Assembly: GCA_000818945.1 (NCBI GenBank)
Contig: KN805400.1
Span: forward strand, 133,293 to 197,292
DNA: 64,000 bases
Direction of reading: 5' to 3'
Source: Schizochytrium sp. CCTCC M209059
Taxonomy: Eukaryota; Sar; Bigyra; Thraustochytrida; Thraustochytriidae
In this document: one piece after another, positions 26,867 through 36,859 of the stretch
Layout of the letters: every line of letters starts with the position of its first letter
Numbering within the stretch: position 1 is the stretch's first letter
Made by a program: the position numbers and the translations under genes
The notes under the pieces: model-generated
What the model saw: only the letters and a program-made list of their open reading frames with translations
Database searches by the model: none
Told to the model about the DNA's origin: nothing

Positions 26867-28883
26867 AATGAATGCCACGATTCGTTGAGTAGCAACCTGA
26901 CGAGGCTGTTTCGCTGCTTGCTGGAGTCCACGAACATGGCTGGTGCGGCCTTGCCGCCCGCTGCTGCCGGCCTCGCCCAGCCATGCATGCTGGTATAGCG
27001 GATCAAGGCTAGGGCTGCTCCCTCCCACAGAGCAGCCTCTGCACTGGCAGTTGCAGTTGGCGTTTTCATGTTGCGAAGTGGGCGAAGCCACGAGGCCAGG
27101 AATCCGAAAGGAATGGGCGAGAGCCGCTGTGTGTCTGGGCGACGGGGGAATCTTGATAACATTCAGTGCCGCAAGGTGACCTACGTCGCAAAGCAAGGTA
27201 AGCACGTATGTGCGCGCGCAGGAATAGAGGCATGGATGCATGGATGGGTGGACCAAGACAATCTCTCTCTGATCATGCGGAGAATCCAACGAAAGAACAA
27301 ACGAATGGACGCGAGGGATTCACCAGGATACACCAGTCAAAGCAACGCCAGTCGCACCGGCGGCGCCGCCCCGCTGCTCCGCTGCTCCGCCATCTTGCTG
27401 GTGGGCGCTCAGGCAGTGAGAGCAGTCCACGAAGTTTCGTAATCGGGAAACGCAGGCCTGGAGCGGCAGCGGAGCGCGGACGGTGTGACCAGTGGCGCCG
27501 CGGACCGTTCCGTCTGCCTCGAGAACGAACAACACGAGGCCGTGGAAGAGGAGCAAGGCGAGGAAGAGCAAGCTCGCGATGGCCCCGCGAGCTAATCTTC
27601 TACGCCGTTGGTGCTAGTACCACTGTGCGGAGCTGCGGGACGTCCTGGTAGATTTGTGGGAAGAGCCGCAAGAGCCGGAGCGCCGCGCGCGCCGCGCGCG
27701 CACGCGGACGGTGCCCTGGAACACGAAGCAGTCAGCGCAGCGACGCAAGCGCAACAATCTTTTTGGCGGCCATGGCTGGAATGGCTGGGCGTGGTGTGGC
27801 TGGCAGCGAGACGCGCCGCCACCGGTCTGGGGCAAGCTGTCGGCAGGAAGAGTAGGACGGGTGGGTGGGTGTCTGAAAGGAGGGAGGGCTAAACGGCGAA
27901 ACAGGGGAGGCGCGGGGCGGCCGGTTCGAAGCTTTTAAAGGAAACATTAACAGGTAGTTAGTTGCGAAAAACGTGAGTGAGCGCAAAAGAAAAAGAAAAA
28001 GAAAAAGAAAAAGGAAAGTTGGAAAGGAAAAGCCTTCACTACCGGGAGCGATGAACGAACGGCCATGGCTAATGCACTTGCTTGTACCTGTTGCGAGGCG
28101 TACGATTGGCTGCCATGCATCCAAGCACCCGCCGCGTTCGCCGCTGGTCTTCCTCGGGATCTTGCGACCGGGAAGCTGAGGAGCTGAAAACAGTCATGGC
28201 TGGACGTTCGAACGTGAGGCCGCGTCACCAGCCACCGCCACCTGTCAGACTGGCAAGTCAAGCGCATTGATTGGCAGTTGGCTGCAGCTCGCTCAAAGAA
28301 TTATGCTTTCCTCGTAAGTAATACGTGTGTTTTCGAGACAGACGGACATTTCGTCGTCCCGCGGCCGCGGCCGTCTGGCGGTCTTTCCCTTTGGCCATTT
28401 CCGACGGGTGCCCCGCCACCACAGATGCCACCGTTTCGTTTTACGTTGGGCGTTGCCGCGTCAGCCGCCAGGGTTGCGCCTCAGAGAAGGCAACGCATGG
28501 CTGGTGTGATCTTGGCGAAGTTGCTTGGTCTAGCTAGCGCAATCTCGAGCTTCTTCGAGCTCAAATTAAATGGCGGCAGCTCTGCTGGTCTCTCGCTGGC
28601 TCAGGATATGGCTTGGGGCCTTGCATCCACATTCCATCCCTCCGTACAGGTCGATTCGATATCAATGAGATGAAATGAGATGGTCGGTGGCGGTGACACG
28701 TCCGTCCACCTTGAGGAAAGGCGCCGCGAGGCTCGCAGCAGATGGGTCGCATTGAGTTCGCAAACGGTGGATATGAACCAGCAAGCAACGATAGGAAGTG
28801 CGTTCATAGTCAATTGGCTACGCGGGGAAGGCCTGGAGAACAAAGGGTGGTGAATAGATGGACAGATAGATGGATGGTTGATT

Positions 28884-29053
28884 AATGGGTTGATTGGTTG
28901 GCCATGATGGTCGCATGGACGCGCTGCACGCCTGCAACCATGGTATTATCGTCGAGCAGCAAGTTCTTAGCAGCGGCATCGGGGATAACGTACGTCACAG
29001 CCAGCGATAGCGACCAGCAGTCAGCCGGGTCAGGGAACGATTCATTTGTTCAC
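28884..29053 (-). other. Candidate coding fragment, unknown
   Basis: On the minus strand a frame ending in TAA near 28884 reads AVTYVIPDAAAKNLLLDDN and then TMVAGVQRVHATIMANQSTH. Composition is ordinary protein rather than repeat-like. It has a stop upstream at ~29051 and no clear splice acceptor before it, so it may be chance. The plus strand of the same interval is also open. Confidence 0.15.
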
Positions 29054-29256
29054 GGCTTGCTGTCTGTCAGTCACATACAGGTTCAGCTGCCAGTGGCCAG
29101 CCATGCTTTGGCCAGAAGGCAGACTCGGAAAGGAGGCGGGTGGGAGAAATGCACAAACGAAAGGTCAATGAAACAACCAATAAAAAAGGGTGATGTGTTC
29201 TTCGAGGCATGCGCGACTTCATAGAACCCGCCTGTTGGACCCATTGTGGCTGGGAA

Positions 29257-29361
29257 CTAGAAGACAACTGTCGGCAGTTCATAGCCAACCGCACAGTCAT
29301 TGCTTTTGTGCGCCTTGAACGCGGCATCAATAGCCGATAGGCTGGAAGCACGACGAACGAT
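29257..29361 (-). CDS. Candidate terminal exon of an unidentified spliced gene
   Basis: On the minus strand, a strong 3' splice site (TTTTTAATTCATCTC...TTTCCGTAG) is followed directly by an open frame that starts IVRRASSLSAIDAAFKAHK, continues SNDCAVGYELPTVVF and stops at TAG (29257-29259). The amino-acid composition is that of a normal protein C-terminus, unlike the surrounding Arg/Ala repeats. No upstream partner exon could be chosen with confidence, and the protein family was not recognised. Phase assumes the exon starts in frame zero. Confidence 0.3.
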   Translation of the reverse strand: MVRRASSLSAIDAAFKAHKSNDCAVGYELPTVVF

Positions 29362-30196
29362 CTACGGAAACGAGGTAGAGATGAATTAAAAATGGCGCAA
29401 GGTCGGTTGTTTCAAGGGGGAGCTGACGAAGACGCGAAGGCTATATCCTTCTCTCTTCCAACTAGTGAACTTTTTTGTGTTCATTTTTTTTCCCCTAAAC
29501 TTCACTTTATCTTCCTTTCCTTTTATTTTTTTTAACTTTTCCAGCCTTCCTTGTGGCCCTCGCAACCGTGCCTCTGGCAGCGCCAGCTTGGCGAGCTCTG
29601 GCTCGCAAGCATGGCTCGCAAGCATGGCTCGCAAGCGTGGCCCGCAAGCGTGGCTGGACGGATGGTTCCCTTCCCTCCGCATAGCTTCGGCGGAGGCGGG
29701 GCTCCGGCAACGGCGCAGGCCGCTCCGTCATTCATGCGAAGGCCGCGCTGTGGGAGTTTAGGGCCCTAGTAGACAGCTATCCGAGCCCGTCTGTGGGAGG
29801 ACCGCGAACGAGTCTACTGCGCAGCGCAGCTCAGCGCAGCGAAGCAAAGCCGATGGATGGCGCCTCGCGGCAAGCCCGGCCGAGCTTCAAGACCTCGCGC
29901 CGCGCCGCGCCGCGCCGCGCTTCGACTCCTCTGGCCGCGCAGAGGCGAAGCCCACTCTGTGCGCTCTCAGTACGGCCGGCAGCGACGAGGGAGAGAAAGC
30001 GCGCGAGAGAGGCCCCGCTCGCCTCGGCGAACCGAGCAAGTGAGTATAGCATGTATGCAGAGGTACTCCTCGCGCGGTCTTATTGCAGGAGTCACGGTCA
30101 CGGCGGATCGCCGCCACGGCTACAGAAAGTAGAACCCGGATCGCAAGACCGTTTGTTTCGTTGGGCGTCGAGCAGTTGCAGCGCTCTCGCCATCGC

Positions 30197-30237
30197 GATG
30201 GATGGATGGATGGATGGATGGATGGATGGATGGATGG
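30197..30237. repeat. (GGAT)n tetranucleotide repeat
   Basis: About ten GGAT units. Further imperfect GGAT/AGAT runs follow at ~30399-30450. Confidence 0.95.
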
Positions 30238-30693
30238 GTCGCCGATCGTTCGAGGCTGATCTGCGTCGTCGGAGTTCGTCTTCCGTCGTCGAGATCGAGA
30301 TCGAGATGGACGAATTCGAGATTTCAGGGTTCACTCCGCTGACCGAAAGCGAATGGCGGAGCGAGCCCGCCAGGGAGGCGGACCGGGTCAGACGGACGGA
30401 TGGATGGATAGATGGATGGACGGATGGATAGATGGATGGGTGGATGGATATTCACTCCGAAATGGGCAGAGGTCGCACGAATGGCAAGCCCGCTCGCGCT
30501 GCAGCCCGCGGTCAGATGCGCGGAAACGAAGGTTTCAGCAGATGATCGATCGATTGATCGATCGATCGATCGACCGATCAAGCGACCGCCAGGAGCGGCG
30601 ACAGTGGCCGCAGCCGCCTGGCCTAGCATTGAGTGTGCGCCACCGCGTGTCGCTATCGACGGCGTGCGGAAAAGGGGTTGCGGAGGCCCCACG

Positions 30694-30888
30694 AGGAAAG
30701 GTGACATGAATTCCCTCTCGCTGTGGGGAGGGCCGCCACTGGCAGTACTGTCTGGCTCTTTCTTTGCGCGTGCGCCGCAGCTGACCGTGAATATTTTGCG
30801 ACCGGACATTACTGTGGCCCACAGAGACGGAGTTCACTCGCTAGATCCGGTGTGGGTGATAGCACGAACAGCTGCTGTGGTGGTTTAA
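30694..30888 (+). other. Candidate C-terminal coding fragment, plus strand
   Basis: A plus-strand frame reads KGDMNSLSLWGGPPLAVLSG then QLTVNILRPDITVAHRDG and ends SLDPVWVIARTAAVVV before TAA at 30886. An acceptor-like tract (TCTTTCTTTGCGCGTGCGCCGCAG) ends at 30780 just before CTGACCGTG. This could be a last exon. No family recognised; may be chance. Confidence 0.2.
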
Positions 30889-30895
30889 CGGCCAG

Positions 30896-30897
30896 GC

Positions 30898-30942
<45 letters not shown>

Positions 30943-30943
30943 G
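30896..30943. repeat. (GACA)n tetranucleotide repeat
   Basis: About twelve perfect GACA/CAGA units just after the candidate plus-strand fragment. Confidence 0.95.
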
Positions 30944-31269
30944 TTAGCCGGCTGCAGGTCGAGTCGGGTCGGGTTGGGTCGGGTCGGGTAGGATAGGAGG
31001 AAAAGGAAAGCATCAGGAAGAGAAAAACGGAGAAAAAATAGAATGCAAAGAGAAGAAAGGAGCCAAAGAGATGAGGAATGTGCAGATAAGTATGAAGAAT
31101 TTCGAAAATAAAAATAAGAACTTGAAGGCGGTGTGGAGTGCACGCCGGAATTGTGTAAATATAGACAAAAAGACGCGCGCCCGTCAGACATCGATTCGAT
31201 TCTTTCTCTTACTCTTTTTCTTGACCTCATGGGTGAGCGTTTCATTCGACTGACTGCGTTGAATGCTAT

Positions 31270-34200
31270 CTATCTCCTCCCGTTGCCTCGACTTCGCCCA
31301 CGTGCTCCATCCCCACGTTTGGTGCCACGCATCGACCTGTTAGACCCATGGCTTGAGCTGTAAGTATCACGGCTTGAGCCTTGATAGTCGCCTCGATCCG
31401 AGCCACGATGATTGCCTCGATTTGAGCCACGTTGATTGCCTCGATTTGAGCCACGTTGATTGCCTCGATTTGAACCTCGATAATTGTCTCGAGTTGAGCC
31501 ACTATGCCCACTATTCGAACCGCCATTGTGTCTATGCTCAAACCTTGTGTTGTGACTCCAACTTCTGTCGCTATCTTTGGACGGTCCCTGCTCTGCGCTT
31601 TCCCCACCACGAACCAAATCCATGCCGCGACGATTCGAACTCTCGCCATGATGCAACGTCCCAGTATTTCGACCGCTTTTGTTGCTTCGATTGCTTTGAT
31701 TGCTGCTGGTACTGCCAGGACTGCGCCCCCTTTCGCCGGGTTTCGATAAAATACCACTTTTGCTGGCGCGATCGTTGCGAAGCGTCTTAGAACGGTCTTC
31801 ATTCATGGCAGCAAGCAGCTCGTCGTCCTCAACTTTATGGAAAATGAGCCACAACGATGCCAAGGACATGCGTGCTGCAGAGCGCGAGCGTGGCTCCAAT
31901 TCGCACGCCTGCAAGAGCTGCTTTTGTGCAAGCTCCAAGGTATACACGACCTCATTGCTCAGGTCCGCCTCCATGCGCAGAGTTTGCGCCGATTCTCGCA
32001 GCTTCCGCATGGCCGTTGTCACGACTGCTCCAAGTTCTACTTCATTCCAGTCGAAGCGAAAGTGCACGCTGTCATCCACACTCCACACAAGACTTCGTGC
32101 GTACGCCGTATGCGCAGCGCTCTTTTGTCTTCGCAGCTTCACCAACGTATGTGTTTCGCTGCCCTCGCCCGTGACGCTCTGATGCTCCATGTAGAAAGCG
32201 TCAGCTTCGATAATACGAATTGACCACTCAAAACCCGTCCATACTTCTCGGAGGAAATCGATCCACGATGCGTTTTGACGCAAGAGCGAAACAACGCAAG
32301 AGAACGATGATTGCGAGATACGCAAGAGCGTTTTGGACGCTCGAAAGGACAACGTCGCATGAACGTCCGGATCCGTCGAGTCAAAAGCTCGACCCCGTGA
32401 ATGGCCCCGCAGATGATCGTCATGAATGCGTCGCTGTACCAGCGCAATGGCGTCCCGAACAAGGTCGTTCGCACGCGTTAGCAGCGGAATTATGTCCCCT
32501 GCCGACGCCCGAAAACCCGTCGCCAAGCCAGGTTGGAGCCGTTTGAGCGTTTTACGGTCCAAATCCATGCTTCCTTTTCCCAACGAAGATGGGTACGGAA
32601 GCTTTCCTTTAGCAAAGGTTATATGAGCTGGATACGTGATTGGGCGACCCTTTACCAACGACTGCAGCACAATGTCTGCAAGTTCAAGGAAAATGAGAGG
32701 GTTCTCGGGGTCCACATCCAAGTTCCGTGCGATCGTACTTGCGGCCTTATCCAGATCGCCTCGCTTGCGGTATAGCCTGGCAAGGTTCTGCAACGTTCGC
32801 CCATGCTCCGGATCCAAGTCGAGCGCACGCAAGTATAGCGCCTCTGCACCTTCTAGGTCCACGAGTGTATGATATCGAAAGTTCGCATAGTCCTTGACGC
32901 AGTTTGTCAACCCTGGATCTGCATTCAGCGCCTGCTTCAGACAGAAGTCCACGTACTGAAGCAGAGCTCGCGAGCGCTCTTCACGGATTTTGGTGCCGGC
33001 AAAAAGGGAATCCATTGATTCCAGCGAATCATCGTCAATTGGAAGAGCTTCGCGGAGCGCACTGACTTGTAATTCGATCGATGGCTTGACATTGTACCCA
33101 TCATTGATCCAGTACGAATATAGCTCTTTTCCGAGATAGTACCATGAGCGGGCGTGCTGAGGATTAGCACGAAGAGCAAGTAAAAAGTCTGCATTTCCCG
33201 TACCTCGCTCACCCTCTCCAAAGGTGTCGTGAAAGTAGTTGATCAAAAACCCGCGGTTGCACAAAAGCCGGACATCAGATGGATTCATACTGAGACCAGC
33301 GCTAAAGCGTTTCAACGCGAGACGCGCAAGTCGATGCGCTTCCTTGCGCTTGCCTTGGCCCAATTTCGATCGCGAGCGGATGAAGAGCTCGGTACCCTCG
33401 GCGTATTGCATGATGGGCAAGAGATGGATTGAACCTTCCACCTCGACTAAATCGTTGCCTTCGAATGGCTCGAGCCAATCGAAGCAATTGCGTCCCGACG
33501 AGGTTAGCTCACCGAGTCTTATATCATGGTGAATTGGAAGTGGGCTTGCCATGAAAGCCGGCGATCGTGAAGAGCTGCTCAAGACACTCGCGACGAGCGA
33601 TGGCGAGGCTTGCTCTCGATCTCCATTTCGCTGCTGTTCCTGCTGCTGCTGTTCCTGCTCGTGATTCGGGTGAGACTCGCTCCGCTGTTTGTGCGGAGTC
33701 ACGGGGGGTGTCGCTGCTACTGCAGCTTCTGCAGTTGCGGCTGCGGCTGCTGCCCTGGCCTTAAACAAGGAAGGCGGAGGACCGGCATCCCATTTCCCTG
33801 CCTTTGCTCCTTGTGGGTCCGGGGAGGAAAAAGACACCCCAGATGCTGAAGAGGCCAACGAGACAGATGTCGGCGGTGAATGATGAGTGCGTTTGCCATT
33901 TGTGACGCTTGGGACAACATCAGTCCGCCGGAGTAGGGACGTACTCATGGTGGACGAAAGGGATGACCCCGTCGATTGCGAAGACAGCGTCGACGCTTCA
34001 GACGCCATCGATGTTGAGGCAGTCAGTGAGTCCCAAACGCCGCTACCGCCCCCACTTCCAATACTCGTTTGGCGCGCGCCTATTGCGCTACTGCACGTAG
34101 TGTCGTGATTTTTAGCATTGCTGGATGACGACTTCCGGCTTGAAGAGACCGTGTGTCGCACCTTGGGAATTCCCACTCGCCCACGAGGAATCTCGAGAGC

Positions 34201-36507
34201 CGAACTCACGGCCTCCTGGCAGCTCGAGGTGAGAACAATTCCACACATGACCTGTACTCTTGCAAAGAGTTCTGCGGGATTGATGCATCGCTTCCACAAA
34301 CAATTGCAGCAAACACATCGCGACTGCTGCCCGGCTTCGCGATTAAAGAGCGAAGAATCGATCCCCATGAGCGTTGAACGCACCCCTCGCTCCCCCTCGA
34401 GAAGAAAAAAGAATCTCTCTTGCAGCAACAGGGGCAACCGCTTGCACCAAAAGTTGCGCCGTCCCACCAGCTCCTCATCGTCCTCTACACCTTCCTTCTC
34501 CCCTTCGCTATTGCTTGACCCGAGTCTCGGAAGGCGACCGAGACGCATTGCGTGACCCATATCTCGAAAGCTCTGGCGCGAGGGTTCCACAAATGAGCCG
34601 CAAGAGCACGCTCCGGTTTCCTTTGACCTCCCGCTGTCGCCGCCGCCGCCGCCGCTGTCAGCAGGAGCGTCATTGCGCGTGCAGGTCGTGATTCCGAAGA
34701 TCTGATTCAGGACTTCGCGAACAGCGTTCAAATACGGTGTGATGACGGCTGTGCGAACGTCTGAACAGACGCCTCTTTGCGCGCCGCGTACAAGGAGCTT
34801 GACCACGCGGGCAACGGCTTCAAGCATAAGCTCCCGCTGCAGGTCGGGTTTGCCAGCGGAACGCGCGCTCACTACGCCCAAAAAGCGCATGTTTACGCCA
34901 TTGCGGTGAAAGGCTTCCACGACGCGACGCGAGACGGCCCGCTGGACCGCGCTGGCTTCTTGGGTCTCTCGATTGGCGTCAAGATCTCTGATGAGGTTGC
35001 CCATCGATACAGCAAACATGTGCTTGACTGCAGACGCAGCATCTCGATCAAAGGAGTCTTCCCTCTCCATTCGTGAGGAAAAGTTTGAAAAGGCGTCGCT
35101 CGAGAGAGGCGCATGCCACGCACGGACAAGCTCTGGCCGGAGTCTGTGTACGAGTTGATTCGAGGAAGTCACCTTGTGCGCAAAGGGTTCGTCGCCATAC
35201 GCATCAGCAATGATCGATTCAAGCTGCCTTGTTGGTGGCTGCGCCGGGAAAAGCCGCGCAAAGTCGACTGCGTAGTACCGACTTGTGTTTCCTACATTGC
35301 ATCTGTGCACCTCCATGTCGCATGGCATGTGCAGCCACACAGGCGTCGGCCGCGCACCTCGTGACGTGCGCGCCCGCGCCATGACAGGGTGTTTGGCAAG
35401 ATTCAAAGCACGTGCGGCGCCTTCCATGAGCTTGGCAGCGTTCTCGTCGCCCTCGCCAGCATTAGTGGAACTGCCATCTTCGCCAAGGCAACCAATGTTC
35501 ATGCCTCCATCACTTGATCCATAACATAGCGTTTCTTGACCGCGAATGGGCAAGACTGACATTGCAACCAACTTGTAACCGCGATGTTTGATTACGCACA
35601 AAAGTGGCAAAGATAGCCCTGGAACGGAAGCGTTAAAGAGCGCCGTCAGGCCCTTGATCTGGTGATTGGCCTCTTTGCTTGCAGATTCTATGGAGCCACC
35701 GTAAAAGCCGTGCATGTCGTTCGGGAATCGGAAAAAGACATTGCCCGCAACGTACTTTTCGCCCCCCGCATAGCCGCCGACCTCGACGGGTTTGATGGTC
35801 TTTCGCTCCACAGCTAAGTGTTTCTCACTAATGATCACCTTGCCATACACCATGGCGGCATGACGAAAGTCCTGTACAAGCGCAGTCAGTTGCTGAAAGG
35901 TCTCTGACTCGCGGAGAACTGTCTGGTCTCGCGTCACGACCTCCATCAGACGCTGGAACTCCCAGTCGAACCCGCTATCGAAGCGACCCAAGTCCAATGG
36001 ATGCGCGGATACCCGTGACGAGGCAAGGCTTACAGACTGCAAGAGGCCCTCACTAGGTCCGCCTTCTTCACCGCTGGCGGTGAAGATGGTCTCCGAACCG
36101 TCATCGCTCGAGCCAGCGGCGCGTGACAAAGCTCGGCCTGCTTCCCCTCTTCCGGACCGCACAGCGTCTACTGCTGGAGAACTTGCCGACCCGCCATTCG
36201 CGTTTCCGAAGAACTCAGTGTATCGCGTAGCTCCGTCTCTTGCGCGCGCCGTCGCGCTGTTCTCGCCCCTTGCGCTCGCCGTCGCAGCTGCCGCGTACGT
36301 GCGGCTGTCTCGTCGCCCCGCGCCCTGGTCCTGGTCCTGGCCCTGGCTCTGACCCGGGCCACGCTGCCCCTCGCGAAGACCATGGCGCGCAGCGAGGCCG
36401 AGATCCGCGACGCCGACGCCCTCGTCCTCCTGCACCGCGGGCAGCGCCGTCCCCGCGCAGGCCTCGCCCGCCCGCGCCCCCGCGAACACGACGTAGCCCG
36501 CGGGCAT
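31270..36507 (-). CDS. CLU-domain-like, TPR-containing protein with RG-rich tail
   Basis: Predicted 1745 residues from the ATG at 36507. The first ~120 residues are low complexity, so the start is uncertain. The N-terminal third carries CLU/eIF3-p135-like features: PLLCVIKHRGYKLVAMSVLP followed by ETLCYGSSDGG, then SRYYAVDFARLFPAQPP, and later NGVNMRFLGVV before a leucine-rich helix. The central region is Ser/Gln-rich. TPR-like helices follow (DVRLLCNRGFLINYF, YYLGKELYSYW, GAEALYLRALDLDPEHGRTL, ENPLIFLELADIVLQ). The C-terminus has tandem SNRGNQRG/SNRGNHRG units rich in Arg-Gly, typical of RNA-binding tails. CLU proteins bind mRNAs for mitochondrial proteins and control mitochondrial distribution. 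A similar job here is inference. Cysteine clusters (CVCCNCLWKRC) lie between. Intronless. Confidence 0.8.
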   Translation of the reverse strand: MPAGYVVFAGARAGEACAGTALPAVQEDEGVGVADLGLAARHGLREGQRGPGQSQGQDQDQGAGRRDSRTYAAAATASARGENSATARARDGATRYTEFFGNANGGSASSPAVDAVRSGRGEAGRALSRAAGSSDDGSETIFTASGEEGGPSEGLLQSVSLASSRVSAHPLDLGRFDSGFDWEFQRLMEVVTRDQTVLRESETFQQLTALVQDFRHAAMVYGKVIISEKHLAVERKTIKPVEVGGYAGGEKYVAGNVFFRFPNDMHGFYGGSIESASKEANHQIKGLTALFNASVPGLSLPLLCVIKHRGYKLVAMSVLPIRGQETLCYGSSDGGMNIGCLGEDGSSTNAGEGDENAAKLMEGAARALNLAKHPVMARARTSRGARPTPVWLHMPCDMEVHRCNVGNTSRYYAVDFARLFPAQPPTRQLESIIADAYGDEPFAHKVTSSNQLVHRLRPELVRAWHAPLSSDAFSNFSSRMEREDSFDRDAASAVKHMFAVSMGNLIRDLDANRETQEASAVQRAVSRRVVEAFHRNGVNMRFLGVVSARSAGKPDLQRELMLEAVARVVKLLVRGAQRGVCSDVRTAVITPYLNAVREVLNQIFGITTCTRNDAPADSGGGGGDSGRSKETGACSCGSFVEPSRQSFRDMGHAMRLGRLPRLGSSNSEGEKEGVEDDEELVGRRNFWCKRLPLLLQERFFFLLEGERGVRSTLMGIDSSLFNREAGQQSRCVCCNCLWKRCINPAELFARVQVMCGIVLTSSCQEAVSSALEIPRGRVGIPKVRHTVSSSRKSSSSNAKNHDTTCSSAIGARQTSIGSGGGSGVWDSLTASTSMASEASTLSSQSTGSSLSSTMSTSLLRRTDVVPSVTNGKRTHHSPPTSVSLASSASGVSFSSPDPQGAKAGKWDAGPPPSLFKARAAAAAATAEAAVAATPPVTPHKQRSESHPNHEQEQQQQEQQRNGDREQASPSLVASVLSSSSRSPAFMASPLPIHHDIRLGELTSSGRNCFDWLEPFEGNDLVEVEGSIHLLPIMQYAEGTELFIRSRSKLGQGKRKEAHRLARLALKRFSAGLSMNPSDVRLLCNRGFLINYFHDTFGEGERGTGNADFLLALRANPQHARSWYYLGKELYSYWINDGYNVKPSIELQVSALREALPIDDDSLESMDSLFAGTKIREERSRALLQYVDFCLKQALNADPGLTNCVKDYANFRYHTLVDLEGAEALYLRALDLDPEHGRTLQNLARLYRKRGDLDKAASTIARNLDVDPENPLIFLELADIVLQSLVKGRPITYPAHITFAKGKLPYPSSLGKGSMDLDRKTLKRLQPGLATGFRASAGDIIPLLTRANDLVRDAIALVQRRIHDDHLRGHSRGRAFDSTDPDVHATLSFRASKTLLRISQSSFSCVVSLLRQNASWIDFLREVWTGFEWSIRIIEADAFYMEHQSVTGEGSETHTLVKLRRQKSAAHTAYARSLVWSVDDSVHFRFDWNEVELGAVVTTAMRKLRESAQTLRMEADLSNEVVYTLELAQKQLLQACELEPRSRSAARMSLASLWLIFHKVEDDELLAAMNEDRSKTLRNDRASKSGILSKPGERGRSPGSTSSNQSNRSNKSGRNTGTLHHGESSNRRGMDLVRGGESAEQGPSKDSDRSWSHNTRFEHRHNGGSNSGHSGSTRDNYRGSNRGNQRGSNRGNQRGSNRGNHRGSDRGDYQGSSRDTYSSSHGSNRSMRGTKRGDGARGRSRGNGRR
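31395..31500. repeat. 24-base coding repeat giving SNRGNQRG units
   Basis: Tandem near-identical 24-base units (TGCCTCGATTTGAGCCACGT plus four bases) on the plus strand encode Arg-Gly-Ser-Asn repeats at the C-terminus of the CLU-like protein. Confidence 0.85.
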
Positions 36508-36859
36508 CCTTGTTTGCTTGCCGATCGCTGCTGCCTGTCGAAGGAGGCAAAGCAAGCAAGATCAGACAGAGGTCCCCGCGGGGGGCGGGGACGGGGTGTG
36601 CACGAAAGCGGGGACACGCGGGTTTGCGTTGCGCAGATGAAAAAATGGGTTGCGGCGAGCTTGGCGCGCCGGCACGGGTAAAACGGGCGTCGCGGCGGAG
36701 GGAAAAACCGAACAAACAGGCGTGCTACGCGGGCGAGCGAGCGAGCGAGCGAGCGAGCGAGCGAGCGCGGGAGGGCACCGGCCGCGCGGACTGGGCCTGC
36801 GCGGACGCGCCCAGAACTCCCGACTAGCTTCGTGAAGAAAGAGGAGCAAAGAGAAGAAG
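36508..36859. promoter_or_regulatory. Shared divergent promoter, CLU-like gene / unknown gene
   Basis: 352 bases between head-to-head start codons. It contains a GAGC run at 36733-36767 in the leader of the rightward gene. No TATA-like element is obvious. Confidence 0.4.
36733..36767. repeat. (GAGC)n tetranucleotide repeat
   Basis: About eight GCGA/GAGC units, 93 bases upstream of the ATG at 36860 and on its coding strand. Confidence 0.95.

Larger units (their letters stand above)
20821..31269. other. 10.4-kb stretch without a convincing long gene
   Basis: No open frame here has the domain content or composition of the other genes. Most frames are Arg/Ala/Ser low complexity generated by GC-rich penta- and tetranucleotide repeats. 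Possible exons with plausible splice signals are listed separately, for example at 29257-29361 on the minus strand. Strong candidate splice sites also occur on the plus strand: CAAG|GTAAGC near 27197, a long pyrimidine tract ending TTTTCCAG near 29544, and GCAA|GTGAGTAT near 30039. Several multi-exon or non-coding genes could be hidden here. I could not assemble one with confidence. Confidence 0.6.

Noticed and set aside
27920..27940. Possible tRNA B-box (GGTTCGAA)
   Set aside because: Lacks the following TCC consensus, an A-box at suitable distance and any acceptor-stem pairing that I could find. Similar GGTTCGA hits at 15651 and on the minus strand near 52870 fail the same way.
30353..30709. 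Frames with repeating DGWMDRW or SIDRSIDR peptides
   Set aside because: Direct translations of GGAT and GATC tetranucleotide repeats.
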